64,000 nucleotides of DNA. Source: Thalassospira sp. MCCC 1A01148 (GTDB lineage: Bacteria; Pseudomonadota; Alphaproteobacteria; Rhodospirillales; Thalassospiraceae). The notes below the pieces were generated by a model. That model did not search any database. It was not told the origin of the DNA and was given only the letters and a program-made list of their open reading frames with translations. Below are positions 42,215-49,788 of the stretch, piece by piece. The DNA lies in NCBI RefSeq assembly GCF_001613795.1, contig NZ_LPVZ01000022.1, positions 62,001 through 126,000 of the forward strand, given 5' to 3'. The position numbers and the translations under genes were made by a program. Numbering within the stretch: the first letter of the stretch is position 1; each line of letters opens with the position of its first letter.

Positions 42215-44005
42215 ATGCGCCTTAACATGCTTCGGAAATATGTCCCGATTTTTGATTGGGGACAGAACTATGACAGGACGGCCTTTGGCAATGACATGAT
42301 TGCAGCCGTGATCGTGACGATCATGCTGATCCCGCAATCGCTTGCCTATGCGTTGCTGGCCGGTCTGCCGCCCGAGGCAGGGCTTTATGCCTCCATCGCG
42401 CCGATCATTCTTTATGCCATCTTTGGCACCAGCCGCGCCCTTGCGGTCGGTCCGGTTGCGGTTGTTTCCCTGATGACCGCAGCAGCAGTGGGCAATATTG
42501 CCGAAACCGGTACCATGGGCTATGCCCTTGCTGCCCTGACGCTTGCGGTTCTTTCCGGGGCGATCCTGCTTGCGATGGGCGTGTTCAGGCTGGGCTTTTT
42601 GGCCAACGTCCTCTCCCACCCGGTCATTGCGGGTTTTATTACCGCATCGGGCATGATCATTGCCGCCAGTCAGCTCAAACACATCCTTGGTGTGGATGCC
42701 AGCGGCCATAACCTTTGGGAAATTGTGACCTCTTTGATTGCCCATATTCCCGAAACCAATCAGACGACCCTGATCATTGGCATCTGTGCCACCGGCTTTC
42801 TGTTTTGGGTGCGTAAGGGCCTTAAACCCACTTTACGTAAACTTGGCCTTGGCGTGCGGGCTGCAGATGTCCTGACCAAGGCGGGGCCGGTCTTTGCCGT
42901 TTTCGCCACCACGGCGGCGACCTGGTATCTTGGTCTGGCCGATAAGGGGGTCAAAATTGTTGGTGATGTGCCGCAAAGTCTGCCGCCGCTGACCATGCCG
43001 GATTTCAGCCCGGGGCTGATGGCCGACCTTCTGGTGCCTGCCATCCTGATTTCGGTGATCGGCTTTGTTGAATCGATCTCTGTCGCGCAGACGCTTGCGG
43101 CCAAACGCCGTCAACGCATTGACCCGGACCAGGAACTGATTGGTCTGGGGGCGGCCAATATCGGCGCGGGCTTCACGGGTGGTTATCCGGTCACGGGTGG
43201 TTTTGCCCGCTCGGTCGTGAATTTTGACGCCGGGGCGCAGACACCTGCGGCCGGGGCTTTTACCGCTGTTGGTTTGGCTATTGCCGCCGTGGCGCTGACG
43301 CCACTGGTTTACTTTCTGCCCAAAGCAACCCTTGCTGCGACCATCATCGTTGCGGTGCTGTCGCTGGTCGATTTCTCGATCCTGAAAACCAGCTGGCAAT
43401 ATTCCAAGGCGGATTTCATTGCGGTTCTGGCAACCATCCTTCTGACCCTTGGTCTTGGGGTCGAGGTCGGGGTGACCGCCGGTGTGGTACTTTCGATCGG
43501 GCTGTTTTTGTACAAAACATCGCGCCCGCATATTGCCGAGGTCGGCCTTGTGCCCGACACCCAGCATTTCCGAAACATCCTGCGTCACAAGGTCATTACC
43601 CATCCATCGGTTTTAACCATCCGGATTGATGAAAGTCTTTATTTCGCCAATGCGCGCTATCTGGAGGACTACCTCTACGACCGGGTGGTTGGGTGCAAGA
43701 ACCTAAAGCATGTGGTTCTGATGTGCTCGGCCGTGAACGAGATTGATCTAAGCGCGCTTGAATCGCTTGAGGCGATCAATCACCGGCTTGAGGAAATGGG
43801 TATTTCGCTTCATCTGTCCGAGGTCAAAGGTCCGGTGATGGATCGCCTGAAAAAGACCCACTTCCTTGATGAACTGACCGGCGATGTCTTCTTGTCACAG
43901 TTTGAGGCCGTCTCGAAACTGACAGACGGGCAGGTGGCAGAAACACCACCAAGCACCGAACCCAAAGTCAAATTGGTCCAGGACCGAAGATCGAAACCGG
44001 ATTGA
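42215..44005 (+). CDS. SulP family anion transporter with STAS domain
   Basis: 596 residues from ATG 42215. An integral-membrane core of 10-14 helices covers about 20-430 (MLIPQSLAYALLAGLPPEAG is the SulP signature), followed by a cytoplasmic STAS domain about 450-555 with IRIDESLYFANARYLEDYLY and AVNEIDLSALESLEAINHRL. SulP proteins carry sulfate, bicarbonate or other anions. Lying 65 bases after the SQR fusion and on the same strand, it may export or import the sulfate/sulfite/thiosulfate produced by sulfide oxidation. Terminator at the stop codon. Confidence 0.93.
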   Translation: MRLNMLRKYVPIFDWGQNYDRTAFGNDMIAAVIVTIMLIPQSLAYALLAGLPPEAGLYASIAPIILYAIFGTSRALAVGPVAVVSLMTAAAVGNIAETGTMGYALAALTLAVLSGAILLAMGVFRLGFLANVLSHPVIAGFITASGMIIAASQLKHILGVDASGHNLWEIVTSLIAHIPETNQTTLIIGICATGFLFWVRKGLKPTLRKLGLGVRAADVLTKAGPVFAVFATTAATWYLGLADKGVKIVGDVPQSLPPLTMPDFSPGLMADLLVPAILISVIGFVESISVAQTLAAKRRQRIDPDQELIGLGAANIGAGFTGGYPVTGGFARSVVNFDAGAQTPAAGAFTAVGLAIAAVALTPLVYFLPKATLAATIIVAVLSLVDFSILKTSWQYSKADFIAVLATILLTLGLGVEVGVTAGVVLSIGLFLYKTSRPHIAEVGLVPDTQHFRNILRHKVITHPSVLTIRIDESLYFANARYLEDYLYDRVVGCKNLKHVVLMCSAVNEIDLSALESLEAINHRLEEMGISLHLSEVKGPVMDRLKKTHFLDELTGDVFLSQFEAVSKLTDGQVAETPPSTEPKVKLVQDRRSKPD

Positions 44006-44027
44006 GTTTTCAGTCCGGTTTCTTTTT
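43993..44027 (+). terminator. Terminator of the sulfide operon, overlapping both stop codons
   Basis: GAAACCGGA / TCCGGTTTC arms around 12 bases followed by TTTTT. It spans the SulP stop (44003-44005) and the stop of the opposing BenE gene (44010-44012). Confidence 0.85.
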
Positions 44028-45200
44028 GCCATTGCGCAGATGGGTCAGGAAATAAATCAGCCCACCGGCAAGCAAGCCCCAGAACGCACCCGAAATCCCA
44101 TAGAATGTCAAACCAGCCGCAGTCACGATAAAGGTCACGGCGGCTGCTTCACGTCCATCTTCGTCCTTGAAGGCGGCAACGGCGGATCCGGCAAACGCCC
44201 CAATCAGGGCAAGGCCTGCAACCGCCTCGATCAGGATGCCGGGTGCCAGGCTGATAAACGCCGTAACCAGCCCGGCCAAAAGGCCAAACACGATATAGAA
44301 AACGCCGCCCGAAACAGCGGCCCAATACCGTTTGGCCGGATCGGGATGGGCATCCTTGCCCGCACAAAGGGCTGCGGTGATGGCGGCCAAGTTAACTGCA
44401 TGTCCACCAAACGGGGCAGATAATAACGAGAATATCCCGGTCACGGTAAACAGCGGCCCTGGCGGGGTTTCATAATCATTAGCGCGCAGAACCGCCGTAC
44501 CCGGAATGTTTTGCGATGCCATGGTGACGATGAAAAGCGGCAAGGCAATGCCGACCAGTCCGGCCAATGTGAATTCCGGCATGACGAATTCAACGGGCGG
44601 CGCAATTGCCCCACCCAGATCGGCAAGCGCATTTTCAGGGAACTCAATGCCGAACACCATCACCCCGACAAAGGCCAAAAGGGCGGCCGGGATGGCAAGC
44701 AACCGGTTAAACCGGCCCATTACAATCCATGCGATCACGATGGGAAGACCAAGCAACGGATCAAAGGCAACCGCCTTGACCGGCGCAAGGCACAGACCCA
44801 GCAACACACCGGCCAGCATCGCGTTTGCCAAAGGGGCAGGGATACCTGCAACCGCACGGCCCAGCGGCTTCCAAACGCCACTGATGATAATCAGGATGGC
44901 GCAAACGATGAACGCGCCAACAGCAACAGCAAAGCCGCCCTCAATTGCGCCAGATGTCGCGAGAAGGGCTGCACCGGGTGTTGACCATGCAATGCTGATC
45001 GGCAGGCGGGTTTTAAGGGATAGAACAATTGCGCAAATGCCCATCGAAAGGGATAGCGCCATCAGGCCAGATGCCGCCTGTTCCGGGCTGGCGCCAACGC
45101 CGGTAAGACCTTGAAGCACAACCGCAAACGAACTGGCAGAGCCAACAAAACCGGCCAGCAGGCCCATGAAAATACTTTGGGGCGAAATATCACGCAGCAT
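44010..45200 (-). CDS. BenE-family benzoate/H+ symporter-like protein
   Basis: 396 residues, about twelve membrane helices. The family signature is visible as FVGSASSFAVVLQGLTGVGA near residue 20 and SIAWSTPGAALLATSG near 68, and FGGHAVNLAAITAALCAG further on. BenE of Acinetobacter takes up benzoate, but no benzoate-degradation genes occur in this window, and many BenE relatives have unknown substrates. GGAG precedes the ATG at 45200. It converges on the SulP gene with 4 bases between the stop codons. Confidence 0.92.
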   Translation of the reverse strand: MLRDISPQSIFMGLLAGFVGSASSFAVVLQGLTGVGASPEQAASGLMALSLSMGICAIVLSLKTRLPISIAWSTPGAALLATSGAIEGGFAVAVGAFIVCAILIIISGVWKPLGRAVAGIPAPLANAMLAGVLLGLCLAPVKAVAFDPLLGLPIVIAWIVMGRFNRLLAIPAALLAFVGVMVFGIEFPENALADLGGAIAPPVEFVMPEFTLAGLVGIALPLFIVTMASQNIPGTAVLRANDYETPPGPLFTVTGIFSLLSAPFGGHAVNLAAITAALCAGKDAHPDPAKRYWAAVSGGVFYIVFGLLAGLVTAFISLAPGILIEAVAGLALIGAFAGSAVAAFKDEDGREAAAVTFIVTAAGLTFYGISGAFWGLLAGGLIYFLTHLRNGKKKPD

Positions 45201-45291
45201 GGGAGCTCCGAACGCGAAATTTTATAGAACATCTTGGTGGCGAAGTAGCGACGCTAACCTGATCAATGCGCCTGTACCAGTAAATATGTAA

Positions 45292-45317
45292 GCCCCGCAG
45301 GCGGTGACCTGCGGGGC
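45292..45317. terminator. Hairpin between the lipoprotein and BenE genes
   Basis: GCCCCGCAG / CTGCGGGGC arms around 8 bases, 52 bases past the lipoprotein stop codon. A strong stem but without a clear T-run. Confidence 0.55.
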
Positions 45318-45368
45318 ATTTACTCAGACATGATATGCGATATGTCTCTGGTGATTTGGTGTGGATGT

Positions 45369-46322
45369 CTAGGACTTTAACTCGAAACTGATACGACGCT
45401 TCATGCTGTCTGCACCGGCTCCCTTGATCGGTTGCCCCTCGTGTTTGGTCCACATGCCGTCAGCTTTCAGGCCGTTGTCACATAGCAGTTTCCATGTGCC
45501 TGTGTTGCCAGTACCGCTACCGGTAATGGCAGTGCCGCTGCAGCTTGCGTCTGCCTCAGTAATATCAAACGAGAAATCGAACTGTGCTGCGCCTTTCTTT
45601 CTGACTTCACCTTCAATCTCGGAAGAAACGCCGTCCCAGTCTCCTTCAAACGTCCAAGTTTGATTCTGCGACGTAAGGGTCGAGCCGTTGTTTCCCAGAG
45701 GACCAATGTTCAAATAGGCGGCAGCGAGCTGTGCTTCATCTGCTTCCGTGATCAGATTGATCCCTTGCATAATGGCTTCGGGAGATTCCGAGAATTTGCT
45801 GCAGCCGGCAAATTCGACAATGGCATCCGAATAACCTCTGTCGTTGTCATACGGGGTAAACCGTTTGAAACGTTTGGCAAAGAACCCAGCAACACAGTCG
45901 CCGTTTTTCCCGATCCATCCTTTGGTTCTTGGAGAAACCTGGTCAATCATTTGGTGCTTGGCTTCAGGAATACCCATCTTCGCAGCAATCTTGCGGAAAT
46001 CAGCGCCTTCAAGCGCTCTGTCTTCAGTTGAGCGTGAGAACCAGGCACTGTTCACATACTGGATCAGGACGTATGATTTTCCGGTATCCCATTTAACAAT
46101 CTCAGCCCAACCTTGCCCATTGTCGCGTTCATAAGCCTGCGTTGAGTAGCTTTTGGAAACATCAAGAAACTTGAAGGTGTTAAATCTGCTTTCAGCGGGT
46201 TCAAAGCTGCCTTCATCATCAAGGCTAAGCGAACGCCCCTTACGATCAGTCAGTCCTTGGTCTGTTACGCAGCCAGCCAAAAGAAGCGCAGCCCCCGCCA
46301 CGATAAGGAATTTAGAAAACAT
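45369..46322 (-). CDS. Lipoprotein of unknown function
   Basis: 317 residues. Signal peptide 1-17 with lipobox LLAGC (Cys18), so it should be anchored in the membrane and face the periplasm. The middle part (about 45-200) has alternating hydrophobic pattern and several Trp/Tyr. The last third (about 230-315) is Gly/Ser/Thr-rich and probably beta-structured (GSGTGNTGTWKLLCDNG), with Cys pairs that could form disulfides. AGGGGAG lies before the ATG. I do not recognise the family. It uses somewhat more AT-rich codons than its neighbours, which could mean transfer. Confidence 0.75.
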   Translation of the reverse strand: MFSKFLIVAGAALLLAGCVTDQGLTDRKGRSLSLDDEGSFEPAESRFNTFKFLDVSKSYSTQAYERDNGQGWAEIVKWDTGKSYVLIQYVNSAWFSRSTEDRALEGADFRKIAAKMGIPEAKHQMIDQVSPRTKGWIGKNGDCVAGFFAKRFKRFTPYDNDRGYSDAIVEFAGCSKFSESPEAIMQGINLITEADEAQLAAAYLNIGPLGNNGSTLTSQNQTWTFEGDWDGVSSEIEGEVRKKGAAQFDFSFDITEADASCSGTAITGSGTGNTGTWKLLCDNGLKADGMWTKHEGQPIKGAGADSMKRRISFELKS

Positions 46323-46458
46323 TCGGTCTCCCCTGTGTATTTATCTAAGTTCCTTATATTTCAACATGCTGGAGTTTTTCCACCATAAATTGCATATGGG
46401 GATGGGAAAACGGAACCTGTATCGTTCGAAAATCAATGGGCTGGGAATGCCCGCCGCC

Positions 46459-46680
46459 CGGTAATCTTGGGCTTAGTTCGGTAAAGGGCGATTTCGTCAT
46501 CGCGCTAGTTAAGTAGCTGGTGTTCACCAAAATCAACTGCGATTTGGTAAGAGTCTTGGCAAGGGCCGACTATATGTTTGCCAGATGCTGGCGCAATGCC
46601 AGCATCTGTTGATCAAACGTGGCGGCTGGTGCCTGTGCTTGTTCGCCTGGATTCTTTTTGTCTTTAAGTTCAGCCGCGTT
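46459..46680 (-). pseudogene. Decayed partial copy of the OmpA/MotB-like gene
   Basis: No open frame, yet two blocks clearly match the intact gene at 47424-48587 in the same order and strand. Block 1 (46459-46540) matches 47432-47522, the 3' end of the OmpA domain, with identical stretches such as CGGTAATCTTG and CTGGT-TTCACCAAA; it carries gaps. Block 2 (46581-46678) matches 48002-48090 and neighbours in the coiled-coil region, about 80% identical by eye with few gaps (for example GCTGGCGCA, CCAGCATCTG, AAGTTCAGCCGCG). The about 450 bases that join these parts in the intact gene are gone. It is the remnant of a tandem duplicate. Confidence 0.8.
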
Positions 46681-46704
46681 CGAACGGTTGGGGGTGAATA
46701 GGTA

Positions 46705-47277
46705 TCAGACGACGTCACCTTTGGTGGTGGGGTTAGATACGTCGTGGGTTTCAACGAGGCGTGCTTCGTGACGGCCAAGCACATCCTTGGCACGTTCCTC
46801 GGTTTGTGGATCGGGTGTTTTGACCCACAGCAGCAAGCCACCTTGGTCAAGCTCTTCTTGCAGCTTGGAAGAATAGGTCTTTCCCACCATGGCGGCGATC
46901 ACGCCACCAGCAGCAGCACCAACACCGCCCGCGCCGAGAATCGCTGAAATGGTCAGTGTAATCGGGCCACCCGCTGCAATGACGGCACCGGCGGCGCCAA
47001 AGGCCGCTGCATACATCGGGGCACCGATCAATGCGCCTTCGGCATTGCCGATCGGTGTCGGCGTCGTATAGGCAAGCGGAGGCATGTCAGGGTCGTTGTC
47101 GATGTCCTCGGCCTTGCTGTAAATATGGCCAAGCTTGTCTTCGACGGTCCCTTCATTGGCAAGAAGGCTAAGCTCCTTCTGCTGATCAAATCCGGCTTGC
47201 GCCAGATCATCAGCCGCCTGTTGGAGTTGTTTGATATCGTCAAAAACGCCTACGGTTTCGCGATGTGTTGTTGTCAT
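46705..47277 (-). CDS. Glycine-zipper stress-type membrane protein
   Basis: 190 residues behind AAAGGAGG. The N-terminal 60 residues resemble the general-stress-protein 17M-like domain (TVGVFDDIKQLQQAADDLAQ, then AGFDQQKELSLLA). The middle, about 75-135, is a Gly/Ala-rich stretch with glycine-zipper spacing (GAAGAVIAAGGPITLTISAI, then LGAGGVGAAAGGVIAAMVGK) that could insert in the membrane. The C-terminus is hydrophilic (VKTPDPQTEERAKDVLGRHE). Related proteins modulate stress or ion flow; function unknown. It sits between the intact envelope cluster and the decayed duplicate. Confidence 0.8.
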   Translation of the reverse strand: MTTTHRETVGVFDDIKQLQQAADDLAQAGFDQQKELSLLANEGTVEDKLGHIYSKAEDIDNDPDMPPLAYTTPTPIGNAEGALIGAPMYAAAFGAAGAVIAAGGPITLTISAILGAGGVGAAAGGVIAAMVGKTYSSKLQEELDQGGLLLWVKTPDPQTEERAKDVLGRHEARLVETHDVSNPTTKGDVV

Positions 47278-47373
47278 TTGGGCCTCCTTTTTGTTGCAAG
47301 GCTCATTGACATTGAACGTAACACAACGCGGATTGGTTCCATTTTAATTGGATTTCAGTGCGCCCAAACCAAA

Positions 47374-47403
47374 AACGGCACCCCTAAAGGGTGCCGTTAA
47401 AAG
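47374..47403. terminator. Terminator of the OmpA-MotA-MotB-like cluster
   Basis: AACGGCACCC / GGGTGCCGTT arms around CTAAA. On the minus strand it is followed by TTTGG; it is 25 bases past the MotB-like stop codon. Confidence 0.82.
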
Positions 47404-47423
47404 GTCTGTTTTGGTGCTTTGGC

Positions 47424-48587
47424 TTATCGCTCGGTAATCTTGAACTCAATGCGCCGGTTGCGGCGATAGGCGATTTCATCATCACGGTTATCGAGCGGCT
47501 GGTATTCACCAAAGCCAGCGGCAACCAAACGGTTGGGCGGTACACCCTGATCGATCAGGAATTTGACCACCGAAATCGCACGGGCGGCCGAAAGTTCCCA
47601 GTTCGAGGCAAACTGAAGGTTTCGGATCGGCACCTTGTCGGTATGGCCATCAACACGCATGACCCAGTCAATGTCATCTGGAATGTCTGCTGCGATCGTG
47701 GTCAGCGTTTCGCCCAGTTTGGCCAACTGATCCTTGCCTTCTTCGCCAAGCTCTGCCTCGCCCGATCCAAACAGCACTTCGGACTGGAAGACAAAGCGAT
47801 CCCCGACAACACGGATATCTTGACGATCGCCCAGAACTTCACGCAGGCGGCCAAAGAATTCCGAACGATAACGCTGCAGTTCGGCAACCTTGGTGGCAAG
47901 GGCCGCATTCAGGCGGTTGCCAAGATTGACGATCTGGGCTTCTTTTTCCTCGTTCTCGCGCTCGGATGCCTCAAGCGCGGCCTCAATCCGGGCCAGTTGC
48001 TGGCGCAGGGCCAGCATCTGCTGATTAAGGGCGGCGACTTGCGCTTGTGCTTCTTCGCTCAGATTTTTTTGATCTTCAAGTTCAGCCGCGCGCGATGCCA
48101 AAAGGGCTGAAAGCTCGTCAATGCGGGTTTCCTGATCCGAAATCTTTTCGCCTGTCGTTTCGCGAAGTTCGGTCAGTTCGGCTTCCTTGTCTTCAAGCGA
48201 TGCTAAGGCTGCCAGAAGTTTCTGCTCAATCTCGTCGGCGGAAAGTTCGGCAGCAGCCAATTGATCGGCCAGGGTCGCGGCACGTGCACGCAAATCATCA
48301 CGTTGATCAGCCGTGTTGGAAAGCTCGGTTGTCAGTTGTGTCAGTTCGAGTTCCATACGCTGATTGTTGCCGCGTTCAAGCGACAGCAAATTGGTCAGCT
48401 CGTTGACCTGCGCGGTCAGGTCATTCAGGGCCTCGTCACGGCCCGAAAGGGCCGCACCAAGATAAACCTGCGCAATGACAAAGATCATCAGAAGAAAGAT
48501 GATCACCATCAAAAGGGTTGCCAGCGCATCAACAAAGCCCGGCCACGTATTTACATCGCGGTTACGACGGCGCGAAAGCCCGATCAT
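47424..48587 (-). CDS. MotB/OmpA-like protein with long coiled coil
   Basis: 387 residues. Short cytoplasmic N-terminus, then one membrane helix about 16-45 with an acidic residue at its start, Asp20 in WPGFVDALATLLMVIIFLLM, the position of the proton-binding Asp of MotB-type stators. About 50-240 is a long coiled coil (LNDLTAQVNELTNLLSLERG onward, rich in Leu/Glu/Ala heptads). About 260-387 is an OmpA-like peptidoglycan-binding domain: VDGHTDKVPI, NWELSAARAISVVKFL, RNRRIEF. It starts 4 bases after the MotA-like gene. No flagellar genes are present, so it is not a plain flagellar stator. Confidence 0.92.
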   Translation of the reverse strand: MIGLSRRRNRDVNTWPGFVDALATLLMVIIFLLMIFVIAQVYLGAALSGRDEALNDLTAQVNELTNLLSLERGNNQRMELELTQLTTELSNTADQRDDLRARAATLADQLAAAELSADEIEQKLLAALASLEDKEAELTELRETTGEKISDQETRIDELSALLASRAAELEDQKNLSEEAQAQVAALNQQMLALRQQLARIEAALEASERENEEKEAQIVNLGNRLNAALATKVAELQRYRSEFFGRLREVLGDRQDIRVVGDRFVFQSEVLFGSGEAELGEEGKDQLAKLGETLTTIAADIPDDIDWVMRVDGHTDKVPIRNLQFASNWELSAARAISVVKFLIDQGVPPNRLVAAGFGEYQPLDNRDDEIAYRRNRRIEFKITER

Positions 48588-48591
48588 GCGA

Positions 48592-49776
48592 TCAGCCCTC
48601 CTCGGCGATGGCGGCGATGGTGCGGGCGAGAAGCTTGATCTCGCTTCTGATTTCCTGTGTGGATTGCTGGCGGCCCATGGTCAGCTCTTCGCCAATACGG
48701 CCAAGCGTATTGTCAAGCGAACGGATGTGGGCGCGGGTGTTATCATCAATGCCGAAGCTGCCCATCTTCATGGAATCAGCCAACTGATCAAGAACCGGTT
48801 TGAGGTGCATCTGGTTTTCAGCCAGCTTGACCATCAACTGTTGTTCGGCCTTCATCTGATCGGTCAGGGTGGATAGCTTGTCGGCCAGATCAATCAGCGT
48901 ATTGTGCGATTTGATCTGCGAACTTTCCGATCGCTGGATAGAGTTCTGCAACCCTTCCATATTGTCTGCCATCTGTTCGATCAGGGCCGAAAGATAGGCC
49001 GGAACTGACTGTTCACCATCGGAAATGCCGCCACCCGACCCAAGGCGGGTAAAGCTTGAAAGCCATTCTTCAAGGTCGTTGAAGAACCGGTTCTGTGCCT
49101 GACCGGCCTGCATGTCCAGAAGGCCCAGCGCAAGCGAGCCTGCAAGACCAAACAGCGAGGACGAGAACGCTGTGCCCATGCCGCTGAGCGGTTCGGACAG
49201 CCCGTCTTTGAGTTCAGAGAACCAAAGATCCATGTTTGACCCGCTGCCAACATTGACGTTGCTGATCACACCGGCAACCGAGTTGACGGTCTGAAGCAGG
49301 CCCCAGAAGGTCCCCAGCAGACCAAGAAACACCAGAAGGCCAACGACATAGCGCGACAATTCGCGGCTTTCATCCAGTCGGGAACGGATCGAGTCAAGGA
49401 TCGTCCGGGTCGAAGTCGTCGAAAGCTGCGGGCGGTCACGGCGCTGTTCGGCCATCATGCTGGCCATCGGGGCCAGAAGTTTTGGCGGAACCTGTGATGT
49501 CAGACCCGGGCGGGAACGCCGGAAATCCTCGATCCAGGTGACTTCCGGTGACAGGCTTGCGGCCATGCGGAACGTGTAAATGACGCCGACGACAAACACG
49601 CCTAGGATCAGGCCATTGAGAACAGCATTGGCCATAAAGGCATCAGACAGCGCCGGGTACAACAGGGCGCCAACCCCGGCAATAATGGCAACGAAGATTG
49701 CCATGCGTGTCAGATAACTTCCGGGTTTGGTAATGGGCGGGAGAGATCCCGTGCCATTTGCCGAATTGCTGCTCAT
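48592..49776 (-). CDS. MotA/TolQ/ExbB-like proton-channel protein with long tail
   Basis: 394 residues. Membrane helices about 24-44 and 50-70, then a cytoplasmic loop, a third near 145-165 (YVVGLLVFLGLLGTFWGLL) and a fourth near 205-225 (GMGTAFSSSLFGLAGSLALG), the latter two being the conserved TolQ/ExbB/MotA core. The C-terminal tail about 250-394 is cytoplasmic and helical, with a likely coiled coil (IQRSESSQIKSHNTLIDLAD onward). Such proteins form pentameric channels around MotB/TolR-type dimers. The long tail is unusual for TolQ/ExbB. Cotranscribed with the OmpA-like gene upstream and the MotB-like gene downstream. Confidence 0.9.
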   Translation of the reverse strand: MSSNSANGTGSLPPITKPGSYLTRMAIFVAIIAGVGALLYPALSDAFMANAVLNGLILGVFVVGVIYTFRMAASLSPEVTWIEDFRRSRPGLTSQVPPKLLAPMASMMAEQRRDRPQLSTTSTRTILDSIRSRLDESRELSRYVVGLLVFLGLLGTFWGLLQTVNSVAGVISNVNVGSGSNMDLWFSELKDGLSEPLSGMGTAFSSSLFGLAGSLALGLLDMQAGQAQNRFFNDLEEWLSSFTRLGSGGGISDGEQSVPAYLSALIEQMADNMEGLQNSIQRSESSQIKSHNTLIDLADKLSTLTDQMKAEQQLMVKLAENQMHLKPVLDQLADSMKMGSFGIDDNTRAHIRSLDNTLGRIGEELTMGRQQSTQEIRSEIKLLARTIAAIAEEG

Positions 49777-49788
49777 AACGGATTAATC

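Noticed and set aside
44010-45200. Benzoate degradation locus
   Set aside because: Only the BenE-type transporter is present; no benzoate dioxygenase or catechol genes lie in the window.
46583-46606. Hairpin GATGCTGGC-GCAAT-GCCAGCATC as terminator
   Set aside because: The hairpin lies inside the decayed gene copy, the parent gene has a similar near-palindrome, and no T-run follows on either strand.
47424-49776. Zorya-type anti-phage system
   Set aside because: The MotA-like tail and MotB-like coiled coil recall ZorA and ZorB, but there is no ZorC, ZorD or ZorE nearby, the third gene is an OmpA-like secreted protein, and the surroundings are housekeeping genes.
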